The notes below the pieces were generated by a model. The model did not search any database and was not told the DNA's origin. It saw only the letters and a list, made by a program, of their open reading frames with translations. This document shows, piece after piece, positions 44,339-52,529 of a stretch of 64,000 nucleotides of DNA. The position numbers were made by a program, and so were the translations under genes. This DNA comes from BOG-938 sp048498155. Lineage in GTDB: Bacteria > Pseudomonadota > Alphaproteobacteria > Caulobacterales > Caulobacteraceae. The stretch's first letter is position 1. Every line of letters begins with the position of its first letter. Location: assembly GCA_048498155.1 (NCBI GenBank), contig JBEHYN010000005.1, positions 27,815 to 91,814 of the forward strand, in the 5' to 3' direction.

Positions 44339-45382
44339 TTAGGCGAAGGTCTCGCGCCACACCGGCCAGAGCAGCTTTTTTGCTTTCACCTTCACGCGCA
44401 GCAGCTGGGTGCGGGCGGTGATGTACAGGTGGCCGTCGGCGCCGAACTCGCAATTCCGCTCCGAGTCGTTGGCGTGGATCGCGCCCAGGAGCTTGCCCTC
44501 GGGCGAGATGATGCAGATGCCGATCAGGCTCGAGCACCACAGGTTGCCCGCGCCGTCCATGCGCATGCCGTCCTCCCTGCGCATGGCGGCTGTGGCCTTG
44601 AAGAACACCCGCTTGTCGATGGGGCGCCCGTGAGCGTCCAGGGTGATGGCCAGCCATTTGTCGTTGTCGGTGACGTAGAGCGTGCGCCCGTCCGGGCCCA
44701 TGGCGATGCCATTAGGGTCCAGCGTGCTGTCAACGACGGTGACAGTGTTGTCGGGCGCGATGCGAAACACACCCGCATAGTCCATCTCGCGCAAGGGCGA
44801 GCCTGTGAAGCCCGTCAGTCCATAGGGCGGATCAGTGAAATAGATCGACCCGTCCGGACCCAGAACCACGTCGTTGGGGCTGTTGAAACGCTTGCCCTCG
44901 AAATGCGAACTCAACACGGTCTTCTTGCGCGTCTTAAGGTCGATCACCCCCACGGTGCGCGTGCCGCCATCGGCATAGACCACGCCCCCGCGTCCCAGGC
45001 ACATCCCGGAAATCCCTGGGTTGGCCAGAGCCGGATCAGGCGGTCCGGCCCAACCGGCGGGCCGCAGCCACTGCGAGCCCCCGTCGCGCTCGCTCCAGCG
45101 GAAAAGTACATTGGCCTGGGCGTCCGTGCTGAGCAAATAGCCGTCAGCTCCCCCGACCCAAACCGGCCCTTCGCCCCCGACATAGCCGTCCACGAGCGTT
45201 TCCACCGGTGCGTCGGCCTCGACAAGTGCGTCCAGGGCCGGGTCCGTCCGCTCCACATGCCCGACCACGCGCCGCTCGGCGGCGAAGGCGCTAGCGGTCA
45301 CAGCACAGGCGGCGCCGGCCAGCACTGCGCGGCGCGACGGCGTCTTCCAGGCGTTGGTCGAGTCAGCACGCAACGGACTCAT
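44339..45382 (-). CDS. SMP-30/gluconolactonase-like protein with a Tat-type signal
   Basis: A 347-residue six-bladed beta-propeller of the SMP-30/gluconolactonase/luciferin-regenerating family. The metal and active-site positions are suggested by GGEGPVW (Glu), RFNSPNDVVLGPDGSIYFTDPPYG (Asn, Asp) and YVTDN (Asp). The N-terminus has twin arginines in SRRAVLAGAAC, so Tat export is likely. The ATG at 45382 has GGAGGAG upstream. It probably hydrolyses a sugar or aromatic lactone; the exact substrate is unknown. Confidence 0.85.
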   Translation of the reverse strand: MSPLRADSTNAWKTPSRRAVLAGAACAVTASAFAAERRVVGHVERTDPALDALVEADAPVETLVDGYVGGEGPVWVGGADGYLLSTDAQANVLFRWSERDGGSQWLRPAGWAGPPDPALANPGISGMCLGRGGVVYADGGTRTVGVIDLKTRKKTVLSSHFEGKRFNSPNDVVLGPDGSIYFTDPPYGLTGFTGSPLREMDYAGVFRIAPDNTVTVVDSTLDPNGIAMGPDGRTLYVTDNDKWLAITLDAHGRPIDKRVFFKATAAMRREDGMRMDGAGNLWCSSLIGICIISPEGKLLGAIHANDSERNCEFGADGHLYITARTQLLRVKVKAKKLLWPVWRETFA

Positions 45383-45553
45383 GAGGTCTCCTCCGTATGG
45401 CTTTGCCAACACACTAGCCCAGAATGAGCCGGAAGAGCTTTGGGCGGACGTCGCGGGAGCGAGGGGGCTCACAGCTTTCGTGGATGGTTTGGGTAGGCCG
45501 AGGCTCTGGCCACGCACAACGGGGAAGGCCCGAGCACCCCGCGATTGACGCCG

Positions 45554-47770
45554 TCAGGCCTTGCTGAGGTCGATTGGCAGCGAGCGCACCCGCTTGCCGC
45601 AGGCGGCGTAGATCGCGTTGCACAGCGCGGGCACGACCGGAGGCAGCGCCGGCTCGCCCAAGCCGGTCGGGCCATTATCGGATATCACCCAATGCACATC
45701 GACCGAAACCGGCGCATTCGGCATTCGGATCAGCGAATATTGGTCGAAATTCCGCGGCATCGCGGCGCCGTCATCAATGGTCATCTTCAGGCCCAGAGCC
45801 TGGCCGATCCCGTCGATGACCGCGCCTTGCACTTGGTTCACGGCCCCGCTCGGATTGACGATCTGCCGACCGATGTCGCCGACCACCCAGACCTTGTGCG
45901 CGCGCACCGCGCCCGCAGTTGAAACGCTCGCTTCCACCACTTCGGCGAAATAGCCCGAAAGCGTGTAATAGAACGCGACGCCCAGGCCGGTCCCCTCGGG
46001 CAGCGGGCGGCCCCAGCCGGACACAGCCTTCACCTTGGCAAGACAAGCGAGCATCCGGTTGGGATCGAACGGCGCGAACGGCGAGGTCGGATCGATCGCC
46101 GCTTTCATCAGCAGCGCGCGCTTGGCAACGACGGCCTTCAGCAGGTCAAACCGAAAATCCATCGGATCGCGACCGCTCGCCTGCGCGATCTCATCCAGGA
46201 ACCCCTGGTAGACGAAGGCATGGGCGTTGCTTTGCGGCGCGCGCATGGGGCCGGTCGGCACGGCGGTGTCCAGGACCGTCGCCGCGATCTCGAAATTGTC
46301 CACCGCCTCGACGGGAAATTCGGTGGGGCTCATGGCGGCGCCTTGGCTGAACTTCCCGTTTGCGCCGAAGGAGATGAAATGATTGCGGAAGGCGATCAGC
46401 TTGCCGGCCTTGTCGAGCCCGGCCTTGAGATAACAAAAGCCGGCGGGCCGATAGAAGTCGTGCGCCATGTCGTCTTCGCGCGACCAAAGCAATTTCACCG
46501 GCGCGCCGCCGGTTCTCTGGGCGATGGCGGCCGCTTCGACCATGTAATCGTTCGACAGACGCCGGCCAAAACCGCCGCCGCAGCGGATCTGATGGATCGT
46601 CACGTCTTGCGGCTTTACGCCAAGGGTCTTGGCGACGAGCTGGCGTCCAGCATCGGCCGCTTGCGTCGGCGCCCAGATTTCAAATTTGCCGTCCTTGAAT
46701 TGGGCGGTGCAGTTCTGGGGCTCCAAGGTGGCGTGCGATAGGAAAGGATAATCGTAGGCCGCTTCGACCACCTTGGCGGCGCTGTTGAACGCCGCATCCG
46801 GATCGCCATCCTTGCGGATGGACATTTTCGGCGCTTGTTTTGACGCCGCGAGGGCCTGGGCGGCGAAATTCGCGCTCGATTGGCCGCTGGATGGGCCAGC
46901 CTGCCATTTGGCGTTCAGCGCCTTGCGCGCCTGCTGCGCGGCCCACCAGCTTTCGGCTATCACCGCCACGCCGCTGACGAGTTCGGACGGATTGGCGCCG
47001 CCCTCAATGGCGAACACGTCGCGCACGCCCGGACTGGCCTTAGCCGCCGATAAATCGGCGCTGACCAATTTGGCGCCGAAAGCCGGCGCTTTTTCGAATG
47101 CCGCGTAAACCATGCCGGGCAGACGCACATCGATCCCGAACAGCGGCTTGCCGGCGACGATCGCGGGCTGGTCGAACTGGATCACCGGCGTGCCTATGAT
47201 CCCGTAGTCTTTCGGGTCTTTCAGCTTGATCGTTTCAGGCGCGATCGGCGGCAATAGCGCCGCAGCGGCGGCGAGCTTGCCGTAGCCCAGTTTGCGCCCC
47301 GTCGGGCCGTGGGTGACTTCGCCTTTGGCGGTGCGACAGGATGAGGCGTCCACCTTCCACGTCTGAGCGGCGGCGGCGATCAGCAGCGCGCGCGCTGTCG
47401 CGCCGGCCCTGCGCATCGCGTCCCATTCGTTGAATATGGAACGCGAGCCGCCCGCGCGCTGCACGCCGTAAAGCGCAGGGACACTGTCGGCCTGTTCAAT
47501 GCGCACCTGGGTCCAATCGGCGTCCAGTTCATCGGCGACGATCATCGGCAGGCTGGTTTTGACGCCTTGCCCACATTCTGGATTCTTAGCCCAGATCGTG
47601 ACGACGCCGTCGGCCGCGATCTTGACGAAGGCGTTGGCTTGAAAAACACCCGACGTGGCCTCGGCGGCGCCGGCCAGTCCGGGGGCCATGACGGCGATCA
47701 TCATGCCGCCGCCGGCGACGGCCGAGACCTGTAGGAAATTGCGGCGCGAGCGGGAAAATCCATCAGCCAT
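45554..47770 (-). CDS. iorB: Molybdopterin-binding aldehyde/xanthine dehydrogenase-type subunit (IorB-like)
   Basis: A 738-residue molybdenum hydroxylase large subunit of the isoquinoline 1-oxidoreductase beta type. It starts with a Tat-like SRSRRNFLQVSAVAGG signal. Mo-cofactor segments include NPECGQGVKTSLPMIVADEL near the N-terminus, and TLEPQNCTAQF, GGGFGRRLSNDYMVEAA and GLGEPALPPVVPALCNA near the C-terminus; the last holds the catalytic-Glu region. It overlaps the small Fe-S subunit gene by 8 bp. The true substrate is unknown; related enzymes oxidise aldehydes or N-heterocycles in the periplasm. Confidence 0.9.
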   Translation of the reverse strand: MADGFSRSRRNFLQVSAVAGGGMMIAVMAPGLAGAAEATSGVFQANAFVKIAADGVVTIWAKNPECGQGVKTSLPMIVADELDADWTQVRIEQADSVPALYGVQRAGGSRSIFNEWDAMRRAGATARALLIAAAAQTWKVDASSCRTAKGEVTHGPTGRKLGYGKLAAAAALLPPIAPETIKLKDPKDYGIIGTPVIQFDQPAIVAGKPLFGIDVRLPGMVYAAFEKAPAFGAKLVSADLSAAKASPGVRDVFAIEGGANPSELVSGVAVIAESWWAAQQARKALNAKWQAGPSSGQSSANFAAQALAASKQAPKMSIRKDGDPDAAFNSAAKVVEAAYDYPFLSHATLEPQNCTAQFKDGKFEIWAPTQAADAGRQLVAKTLGVKPQDVTIHQIRCGGGFGRRLSNDYMVEAAAIAQRTGGAPVKLLWSREDDMAHDFYRPAGFCYLKAGLDKAGKLIAFRNHFISFGANGKFSQGAAMSPTEFPVEAVDNFEIAATVLDTAVPTGPMRAPQSNAHAFVYQGFLDEIAQASGRDPMDFRFDLLKAVVAKRALLMKAAIDPTSPFAPFDPNRMLACLAKVKAVSGWGRPLPEGTGLGVAFYYTLSGYFAEVVEASVSTAGAVRAHKVWVVGDIGRQIVNPSGAVNQVQGAVIDGIGQALGLKMTIDDGAAMPRNFDQYSLIRMPNAPVSVDVHWVISDNGPTGLGEPALPPVVPALCNAIYAACGKRVRSLPIDLSKA

Positions 47771-48248
47771 CGGCTTGCCCGGTCTTCGGGGCGGACAGAC
47801 CGGCGGCCTGCCTGATCGCCGCGCGGATACGCAGATAGGTAGCGCAGCGACAGATATTGCCGGCCATGGCGGAATCGATTTCGTCGTCGGTCGGGTGCGG
47901 ATTTTTTTCCAGTAGTGCGATTGCGGTCATGATCTGGCCAGCCTGGCAATAGCCGCATTGGGCGACGTCATTTTCAATCCAGGCGGCTTGCACCTTCCTG
48001 CCGACCGGACCGGCGCTGACGCCCTCGATCGTGGTGATCTGGGTGTGGATCAGATTTGCGATCGGCAGTTGGCACGCGCGCGCGCCGTGGCCATCGACAT
48101 GCACGGTGCACGCCCCGCATTGGGCGACGCCGCAGCCGTATTTCGTCCCGACCATGCCCAAGGTGTCGCGCAACGCCCAAAGCAGTGGCGTGTCGCCGGT
48201 CGCGTCGACCGAAACGGCGGCGCCGTTGATGTTCAGCGTATAAGCCAC
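47763..48248 (-). CDS. iorA: [2Fe-2S] subunit of a molybdenum hydroxylase (IorA-like)
   Basis: A 161-residue iron-sulfur subunit with two [2Fe-2S] sites. The ferredoxin-type cluster uses C39, C44, C47 and C59 (YGCGVAQCGAC); the second, helical one uses C98, C101, C133 and C135 (CGYCQAGQ, CRC). GTG at 48248 is chosen because GGAGG lies 5 nt upstream and it gives the usual MAYTLNING start; ATG codons at 48263 and 48275 are alternatives. It is co-transcribed with iorB. No FAD subunit or XdhC-type maturation gene is adjacent. Confidence 0.92.
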   Translation of the reverse strand: MAYTLNINGAAVSVDATGDTPLLWALRDTLGMVGTKYGCGVAQCGACTVHVDGHGARACQLPIANLIHTQITTIEGVSAGPVGRKVQAAWIENDVAQCGYCQAGQIMTAIALLEKNPHPTDDEIDSAMAGNICRCATYLRIRAAIRQAAGLSAPKTGQADG

Positions 48249-48417
48249 GAGCACCTCCGCCATGCCCGGCGACATTCACAGCATCAGCGCGGTTGGGCAA
48301 TCACGTTCCGTTGAAGGTCAGGCTCTACCGGGTCGCCAAGGCCGCTTAGCCACCGCGCGGCCGAACCTGCCCGGAAGCGGTCGTTCGCAATGGCTCAACA
48401 GGGGGGTGAGCGGACCC

Positions 48418-48732
48418 CTAGATGATCGGCACGCATCCACCTTCGCCGAGCCGGAAACGGAAATCTTGCCCCATGCCGCCGGTGACGTAGCCTATTCGAC
48501 AGTCGGTCGTGTGCCCGTCCTTGAACCGGACCCGCACCATGCCCTCGCCCTCACATGTGCTGGGTTGAGCCACGGTTAGAATATGCCCGCGCCGTTCCAA
48601 TGGCCTCTCTTTGCCGCAGAGCATCAGGGTGGCGACGGCTTCGGGGGAAATCGTTGCATCCACCTCGAATGTGTTCGCGGCGACGGGGGAGCACGCTGCA
48701 AGCGCCACCAATCCTGTAAGCCACAGCTTCAT
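48418..48732 (-). CDS. Small putative lipoprotein
   Basis: A 104-residue protein with a lipoprotein signal (MKLWLTGLVALAAC; lipobox LAAC, Cys14) and a compact mature part with four more Cys, e.g. LMLCGKER and the C-terminal GEGGCVPII. Even Cys spacing suggests disulfides. No family is recognised. The ATG at 48732 is preferred to one six codons earlier because it puts the signal at the start. Confidence 0.65.
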   Translation of the reverse strand: MKLWLTGLVALAACSPVAANTFEVDATISPEAVATLMLCGKERPLERRGHILTVAQPSTCEGEGMVRVRFKDGHTTDCRIGYVTGGMGQDFRFRLGEGGCVPII

Positions 48733-48869
48733 CGCACAACCATCGCGCATAGAGGCCTATGTCCGCAACGGGGCTGGTTCTGCCAGACGTTCGAGGCCCT
48801 AAAGCCGTCCTTCGAACCTCCGGTCGGGAAGCGGACGTTGGCAACTGCCGCATCGGGGGGACGGCGGAC

Positions 48870-49088
48870 CTATGGCCTTCTTCGCACCCAAGGGCCAAAC
48901 CGCGTCCATATTACAAGCCCGAGGATACAAATCCCGGCTATGACTTGATGGTCGTGGCCGGAAAACAATCGCCAGCCCAAGTAGTCATTAAGGCTCGCGA
49001 GGAGCAGAGCGGCCAAAAATAAAACGGCTACGATGCGGTCTCGCCTACTGGGCTTTCGCGGCCACCACTCGTATCCGCCAGCATCCAT
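48870..49088 (-). CDS. Small two-helix membrane protein (hypothetical)
   Basis: A 72-residue protein with two predicted membrane helices (about 19-36, IVAVLFLAALLLAS, and 47-62, VIAGICILGLVIW) flanked by Arg-rich ends. No SD is obvious, and its start lies only about 60 bp from the left end of the IS element, so promoter or leader sequence may have been displaced. A competing open frame on the other strand has no membrane-like or family features. Confidence 0.45.
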   Translation of the reverse strand: MDAGGYEWWPRKPSRRDRIVAVLFLAALLLASLNDYLGWRLFSGHDHQVIAGICILGLVIWTRFGPWVRRRP

Positions 49089-49158
49089 GATTTTGGGGCC
49101 ACTCACCGTCAATACGCTGACTCTAAGTCGCCAAAGCCATTGCTGCAAAGCAGATGGG

Positions 49159-49173
49159 GTGGATGGCTCCCGC
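49159..49173 (+). repeat. Left subterminal inverted repeat of the IS
   Basis: GTGGATGGCTCCCGC; the exact reverse complement is at 50525-50539. Matching stops on both sides, which defines it as 15 bp. Confidence 0.85.
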
Positions 49174-49238
49174 TCCCGGCGTTGAAGCGCCAAGGTGGTT
49201 GGTGTCACGCAAACCACGAGCATTGGGAGCCACCCGCT

Positions 49239-50273
49239 ATGGAGATTACCACTGTCGGCCTCGACCTAGCCAAGAGCGTCTTTCAGGTCCACGCGATCAG
49301 CAGCACGGGTGAGGTCGTCATCCGCCGAGCCCTGAGACGGGCGCAGATGATCCCGTTCTTCAGCAAGCTTGCGCCGTGTCTCGTCGGAATGGAGGCCTGC
49401 GGCACGAGCCACCACTGGGCCCGGGAGTTGGTCCGCCTGGGCCACCAGGTGCGGCTGATGCCGCCAGCCTACGTCAAGCCATACGTCAAGCGCGGCAAGA
49501 CCGACGCCGGCGACGCCGAAGCGATCTGCGAGGCGGTGACGCGGCCGACCATGAGGTTTGTGCCGATCAAGTCGGTTGAGCAGCAGGCGGCGTTGTCGCT
49601 GCACCGGACGCGCGACCTACTGGTCAAGCAGCGGACCCAGCTGGTCAACATGATCCGAGGCCTTCTGGCGGAGTTCGGCGTCGATATTCCCAAGGGCATC
49701 ACCCACGCCCTGGCGTTCGTCCGGCGGGTCGTCGCTGGCGAAGCGCACGAGGTCCCGGCGTTGGCGGCCAAGGTGATCGCAGCCTTGGCCGAGCAGGCGC
49801 TGGAAGGTCAGAGCCGCATCCGCCAACTCGAGCGGGATCTGCTGGCCTGGTACCGTTCCAACGATCTGGCCCGGCGCATCGCCACCGTGCCAGGCGTGGG
49901 TCTACTCGGCGCCACCGCCCTGGCGGCCACAGTCACCGATCCCACCCAGTTTCGCTCCGGCCGTCAGTTCGCCGCGTGGCTAGGGCTGACGCCGCTCAAC
50001 AACTCTAGCGGCGGCAAGGAGCGGCTGGGCCGCATCTCCAAGATGGGCGACCAGTACCTGCGACGGCTGCTGGTAACAGGCATGACCGCGCTCGTCCGGC
50101 GCAACCTTCACCATCCTGGGGCGGCCGATCCGCGCCTTGCGGCGCTGCTGGCTCGCAAGCCAGTACGGCTGGCCACGGTGGCCATGGCCAACCGAGCGGC
50201 GCGGGCAATCTGGGCCATCATGGTCCGGGGCGAAGTCTACCGCGCGCCGGAGCCCGTCGGCGCAGCAGCATAG
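49239..50273 (+). CDS. IS110-family transposase (DEDD)
   Basis: A 344-residue intact transposase. The RuvC-like DEDD catalytic set is D9 (VGLDLAK), E52 (VGMEACGT), D89 and D92 (KTDAGDAEAI). The C-terminal Transposase_20 region has VPGVGLLGATALA, an HhH-like segment, and SSGGKERLGRISKMGDQYLRRLL, which includes the expected catalytic serine region. The family works as a bridge-RNA-guided recombinase. The ATG at 49239 starts MEITTVGLDLAK; the frame is open upstream only into the left end. Confidence 0.95.
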   Translation: MEITTVGLDLAKSVFQVHAISSTGEVVIRRALRRAQMIPFFSKLAPCLVGMEACGTSHHWARELVRLGHQVRLMPPAYVKPYVKRGKTDAGDAEAICEAVTRPTMRFVPIKSVEQQAALSLHRTRDLLVKQRTQLVNMIRGLLAEFGVDIPKGITHALAFVRRVVAGEAHEVPALAAKVIAALAEQALEGQSRIRQLERDLLAWYRSNDLARRIATVPGVGLLGATALAATVTDPTQFRSGRQFAAWLGLTPLNNSSGGKERLGRISKMGDQYLRRLLVTGMTALVRRNLHHPGAADPRLAALLARKPVRLATVAMANRAARAIWAIMVRGEVYRAPEPVGAAA

Positions 50274-50524
50274 CCAACTCAAAGGATTAGCGCCGCCAGA
50301 GCAGCGCTTCAGAAGTTGCGAGGACCATGTGAAGTGATGGCGAACCGGTCAGACCGGGGACGAGGACAACCAGCGTGAAGGTCCAGGGCGTGATAGCCCG
50401 CAAAGCAGAGTAGGACCTCGTCCGCGGAAACCATCAAGGCCAGCGGTCCATGACCGCGCAAACAGGCCGGACACAAGACTGCACCCGACCAAACCGCCAA
50501 AAACGTCACGTTACCCCTTGCAAC
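50274..50524 (+). ncRNA. Structured right end of the IS, candidate bridge RNA
   Basis: The 251 nt between the transposase stop and the right repeat are noncoding and rich in stems: CCGGT/ACCGG (50345-50357); an 8-bp long-range stem GGACGAGG/CCTCGTCC (50358-50365 with 50416-50423) enclosing GGGC/GCCC (50386-50389 with 50396-50399); and GCGGTC/GACCGC with a 3-nt loop (50443-50457). IS1111-type elements carry their bridge RNA in the right end. The donor and target loops are not assigned here. Confidence 0.55.
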
Positions 50525-50539
50525 GCGGGAGCCATCCAC
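50525..50539 (+). repeat. Right subterminal inverted repeat of the IS
   Basis: GCGGGAGCCATCCAC; exact reverse complement of the left repeat. Confidence 0.85.
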
Positions 50540-50684
50540 ACAAGACCTTCCCGACATCCGACGCGGGTCGATTCGCCCCGTTGGCGCATTGCCGGAAACC
50601 GGACGTTCGGTTCGCCAGGCACCCTGGTCGCGGCGGAGTGCTCTTCTGCCAGCGCTGGTGGTTGAGCTGAACCGCCCCTTAACC

Positions 50685-50716
50685 CCGCTCCTCCCGGCTT
50701 CCGCCGGGATGAGCGG
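50685..50716. repeat. Palindromic element CCGCTC-TCCCGGC-N4-GCCGGGA-GAGCGG
   Basis: A 13-bp stem with one mismatch and a TTCC loop; the TCCCGGC/GCCGGGA core equals that at 27792-27809. It lies in the gap between the IS and the pentapeptide-repeat gene (50546-50750), where I see no gene. Confidence 0.65.
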
Positions 50717-50750
50717 ATTATCGGAAGGGCTTCGGGTGGGACACAAGCCC

Positions 50751-52007
50751 CTACCGAACCGACCCCAACCCCTTGGCCCCTTCGGCATGGGCGCCGAGCA
50801 AATCAGACTCCCGCAACAGCGCCCCGGAAAAATCCGAGCGCGACAGGTTGGAGCCGCTCAACAGGGCGCCGCGCAGGTCGGCACCGCGCAGGTCGGCGGT
50901 TTTGACCATGGCGCCGCGCAGATCGCAGGATAGCAGGCGGTCTTGACCAATGACCAGAGGCCCCATCTGAGCCTCGCCGAGGTTTGATCCGGACAGCTTG
51001 GCGTTGGTCAGCCGTGCGCCGCGCAGGTCGGCGCGTCGCAAATTGCAGTTGCGCATGTCGGCGCCTTCCAGGTGCGCGCCCTGCAGCTGAACCCCCTCCA
51101 TGTTTAGACCATAAAACACCGCGCCTCGCGCCGACAGGGCGGTAAGATTGTAACCGCTGATCGAACCCAGCGACCGCAGGTCCGCCTCATCAAACTTTGA
51201 GGGCTTGCCCTGGGCGCCGCCGCTCTCGCACCACAGAGCGTGATCGCGCAGCATCTCGGCGAAGGGCAGGGCCGAGACATGCTTGCCGGCGGGGCCATCC
51301 CTCAAGACGCCGTCCATTTGGGCCCCGTCGAACTTGCAGGACTGGGTCAAGGCGCCCACCAGCACGGCGTCGCGCAGGTCGGCCCCGGCCAGGTCCGCCC
51401 CGGTCAGGTCGGCGCCCGACAGGTTCGCGCCGTTCATATTGGCCTGCTTGAGGTTGGCGCGGACCAGCTTGGCGTCCTTGAGGATGGCGTCGGTGAAATC
51501 GGCTCGCACCGCCACCGCGCCGGACAGTTTGGACCGTTCCAGATTAGCGCCGATCAGGATGGCGCCCTGCACGTCGCTAGCGCGCTTGGTGGGCTCAAGA
51601 ATGCGAAATCCCATTTCCGCGTCGGCTGCGGCGATAGTCCCCTCGCGCAGGTCGGCCTCGAATAGGTCCGCCCCCGTCAGGTCCGCGCCGCGAAGGCAGG
51701 CGCCGCGCAGGTCTGCCCGGCGCAGGCTGACATTGGTCAAATCGGCGTTCTGCAAGTCCGCGCTGAACAGCACGGAATTATCCAGCCGCGCGCCGATCAA
51801 ACGGCAGCCGGCCAGGATCGCCCCGGTGAAGTCCGCGTCGCTGAGGTTGCGTCCAGACAGGTCCAGACCGGAAATATCGGTCCAGGAGAAAACCGCGCGG
51901 GCGCCGCCGGGACGTGAGGAAAACAGCCGGTCGTGCTTGACGCAGATGAGATCGACGTCTGCCTGGGTCAGGCGCCGCGGTGGGGCATGGGCCGTTTGTC
52001 CGGACAT
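50751..52007 (-). CDS. Pentapeptide-repeat protein
   Basis: A 418-residue protein made largely of A(D/N)LxX pentapeptides that form a right-handed quadrilateral beta-helix. There are two repeat blocks (about 40-240 and 290-415), e.g. ADLRGACLRGADLTGADL, separated by a non-repeat segment of about 45 residues. No signal peptide or membrane helix is seen. Some family members bind DNA gyrase or act as scaffolds; nothing here decides the role. The ATG at 52007 is chosen over a GTG 13 codons earlier. The last bases are near a palindromic repeat. Confidence 0.87.
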   Translation of the reverse strand: MSGQTAHAPPRRLTQADVDLICVKHDRLFSSRPGGARAVFSWTDISGLDLSGRNLSDADFTGAILAGCRLIGARLDNSVLFSADLQNADLTNVSLRRADLRGACLRGADLTGADLFEADLREGTIAAADAEMGFRILEPTKRASDVQGAILIGANLERSKLSGAVAVRADFTDAILKDAKLVRANLKQANMNGANLSGADLTGADLAGADLRDAVLVGALTQSCKFDGAQMDGVLRDGPAGKHVSALPFAEMLRDHALWCESGGAQGKPSKFDEADLRSLGSISGYNLTALSARGAVFYGLNMEGVQLQGAHLEGADMRNCNLRRADLRGARLTNAKLSGSNLGEAQMGPLVIGQDRLLSCDLRGAMVKTADLRGADLRGALLSGSNLSRSDFSGALLRESDLLGAHAEGAKGLGSVR

Positions 52008-52055
52008 GGTGCGCGCAGTTCTGCTAAGTCCATCCACCTTTATCACAAAAGGGGA

Positions 52056-52529
52056 TTAACGAGCTCCTAGCTTGTCGCGGGCGGACATCGCGCGTCGGCG
52101 AAAGCCGCGATAAAGCAGGGCGTTAGCTTCCTCCCCCAGAAGGCCCGCTTCAACGTCCAAGCCGGCGGCCTTCATGACCTTCGGGCCCTCGCCGGCCGAT
52201 AGCGGGTCGGGATTGTCACAAGCGTACACCACACGGGCCACGCGGGCGTCCGCCAGGCGCTGAGCGCAGGAACAGGCGCCGGAGGTTCGACGCGCGCAGG
52301 GTTCAAGGGTGACATAGGCCACAGCGCCCTGCGCCATCGATCCCGCCGCCTCTAACGCCTGCTCCTCGGCGTGGGGACGTCCGCCGGGCGCCGTGGCGGC
52401 CTGGGCCAGGACCTTGCCGTCCTTGACCAGAATGCAGCCGACCGCGGGATTGGATCGCGTGCGCCCCAACTGAGCGCGCGCCAGGCCGATGGCCCGGCTC
52501 ATCATCTGTTCATCGAAGTCCGCGCTCAC
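52056..52529 (-). CDS. Stand-alone RibD-like cytidine/deoxycytidylate deaminase-fold protein
   Basis: A 157-residue zinc deaminase-fold protein resembling the N-terminal half of RibD: MMSRAIGLARAQLGRTRSNPAVGCILVKDG, GGRPHAEEQAL (zinc His and catalytic Glu) and VTLEPCA (zinc Cys). The second zinc Cys region is SGACSCAQ, not the usual TPPC, and no reductase domain follows. The GTG at 52529 overlaps the gpmA stop (GTGA). Either a solo riboflavin deaminase or a deaminase of another substrate; RibD is typically a fused two-domain protein. Confidence 0.85.
   Translation of the reverse strand: MSADFDEQMMSRAIGLARAQLGRTRSNPAVGCILVKDGKVLAQAATAPGGRPHAEEQALEAAGSMAQGAVAYVTLEPCARRTSGACSCAQRLADARVARVVYACDNPDPLSAGEGPKVMKAAGLDVEAGLLGEEANALLYRGFRRRAMSARDKLGAR

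Larger units (their letters stand above)
49152..50545 (+). mobile_element. IS110-family insertion sequence (IS1111-like organisation), complete
   Basis: Perfect 15-bp subterminal inverted repeats lie at 49159-49173 and 50525-50539 around a single intact transposase gene. The left noncoding end is short (about 65-80 bp) and the right noncoding end long (250 bp before the repeat). Subterminal repeats plus a long right end fit the IS1111 subgroup. The exact ends are uncertain by a few bases, because this family does not make ordinary target duplications; 49152 and 50545 are estimates. Confidence 0.85.

Noticed and set aside
48759..49022. 87-codon plus-strand open frame opposite the small membrane protein
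   Set aside because: No hydrophobic pattern, no SD and no homology sense; the minus-strand frame has two clear membrane helices.
49089..49158. Target-site duplication around the IS
   Set aside because: No short direct repeat was found flanking the subterminal repeats, as expected for this family, which usually makes none.
50309..50788. 159-codon minus-strand open frame across the IS right end
   Set aside because: It crosses the IS end and palindromes and ends with no SD or family resemblance; best explained as noncoding.
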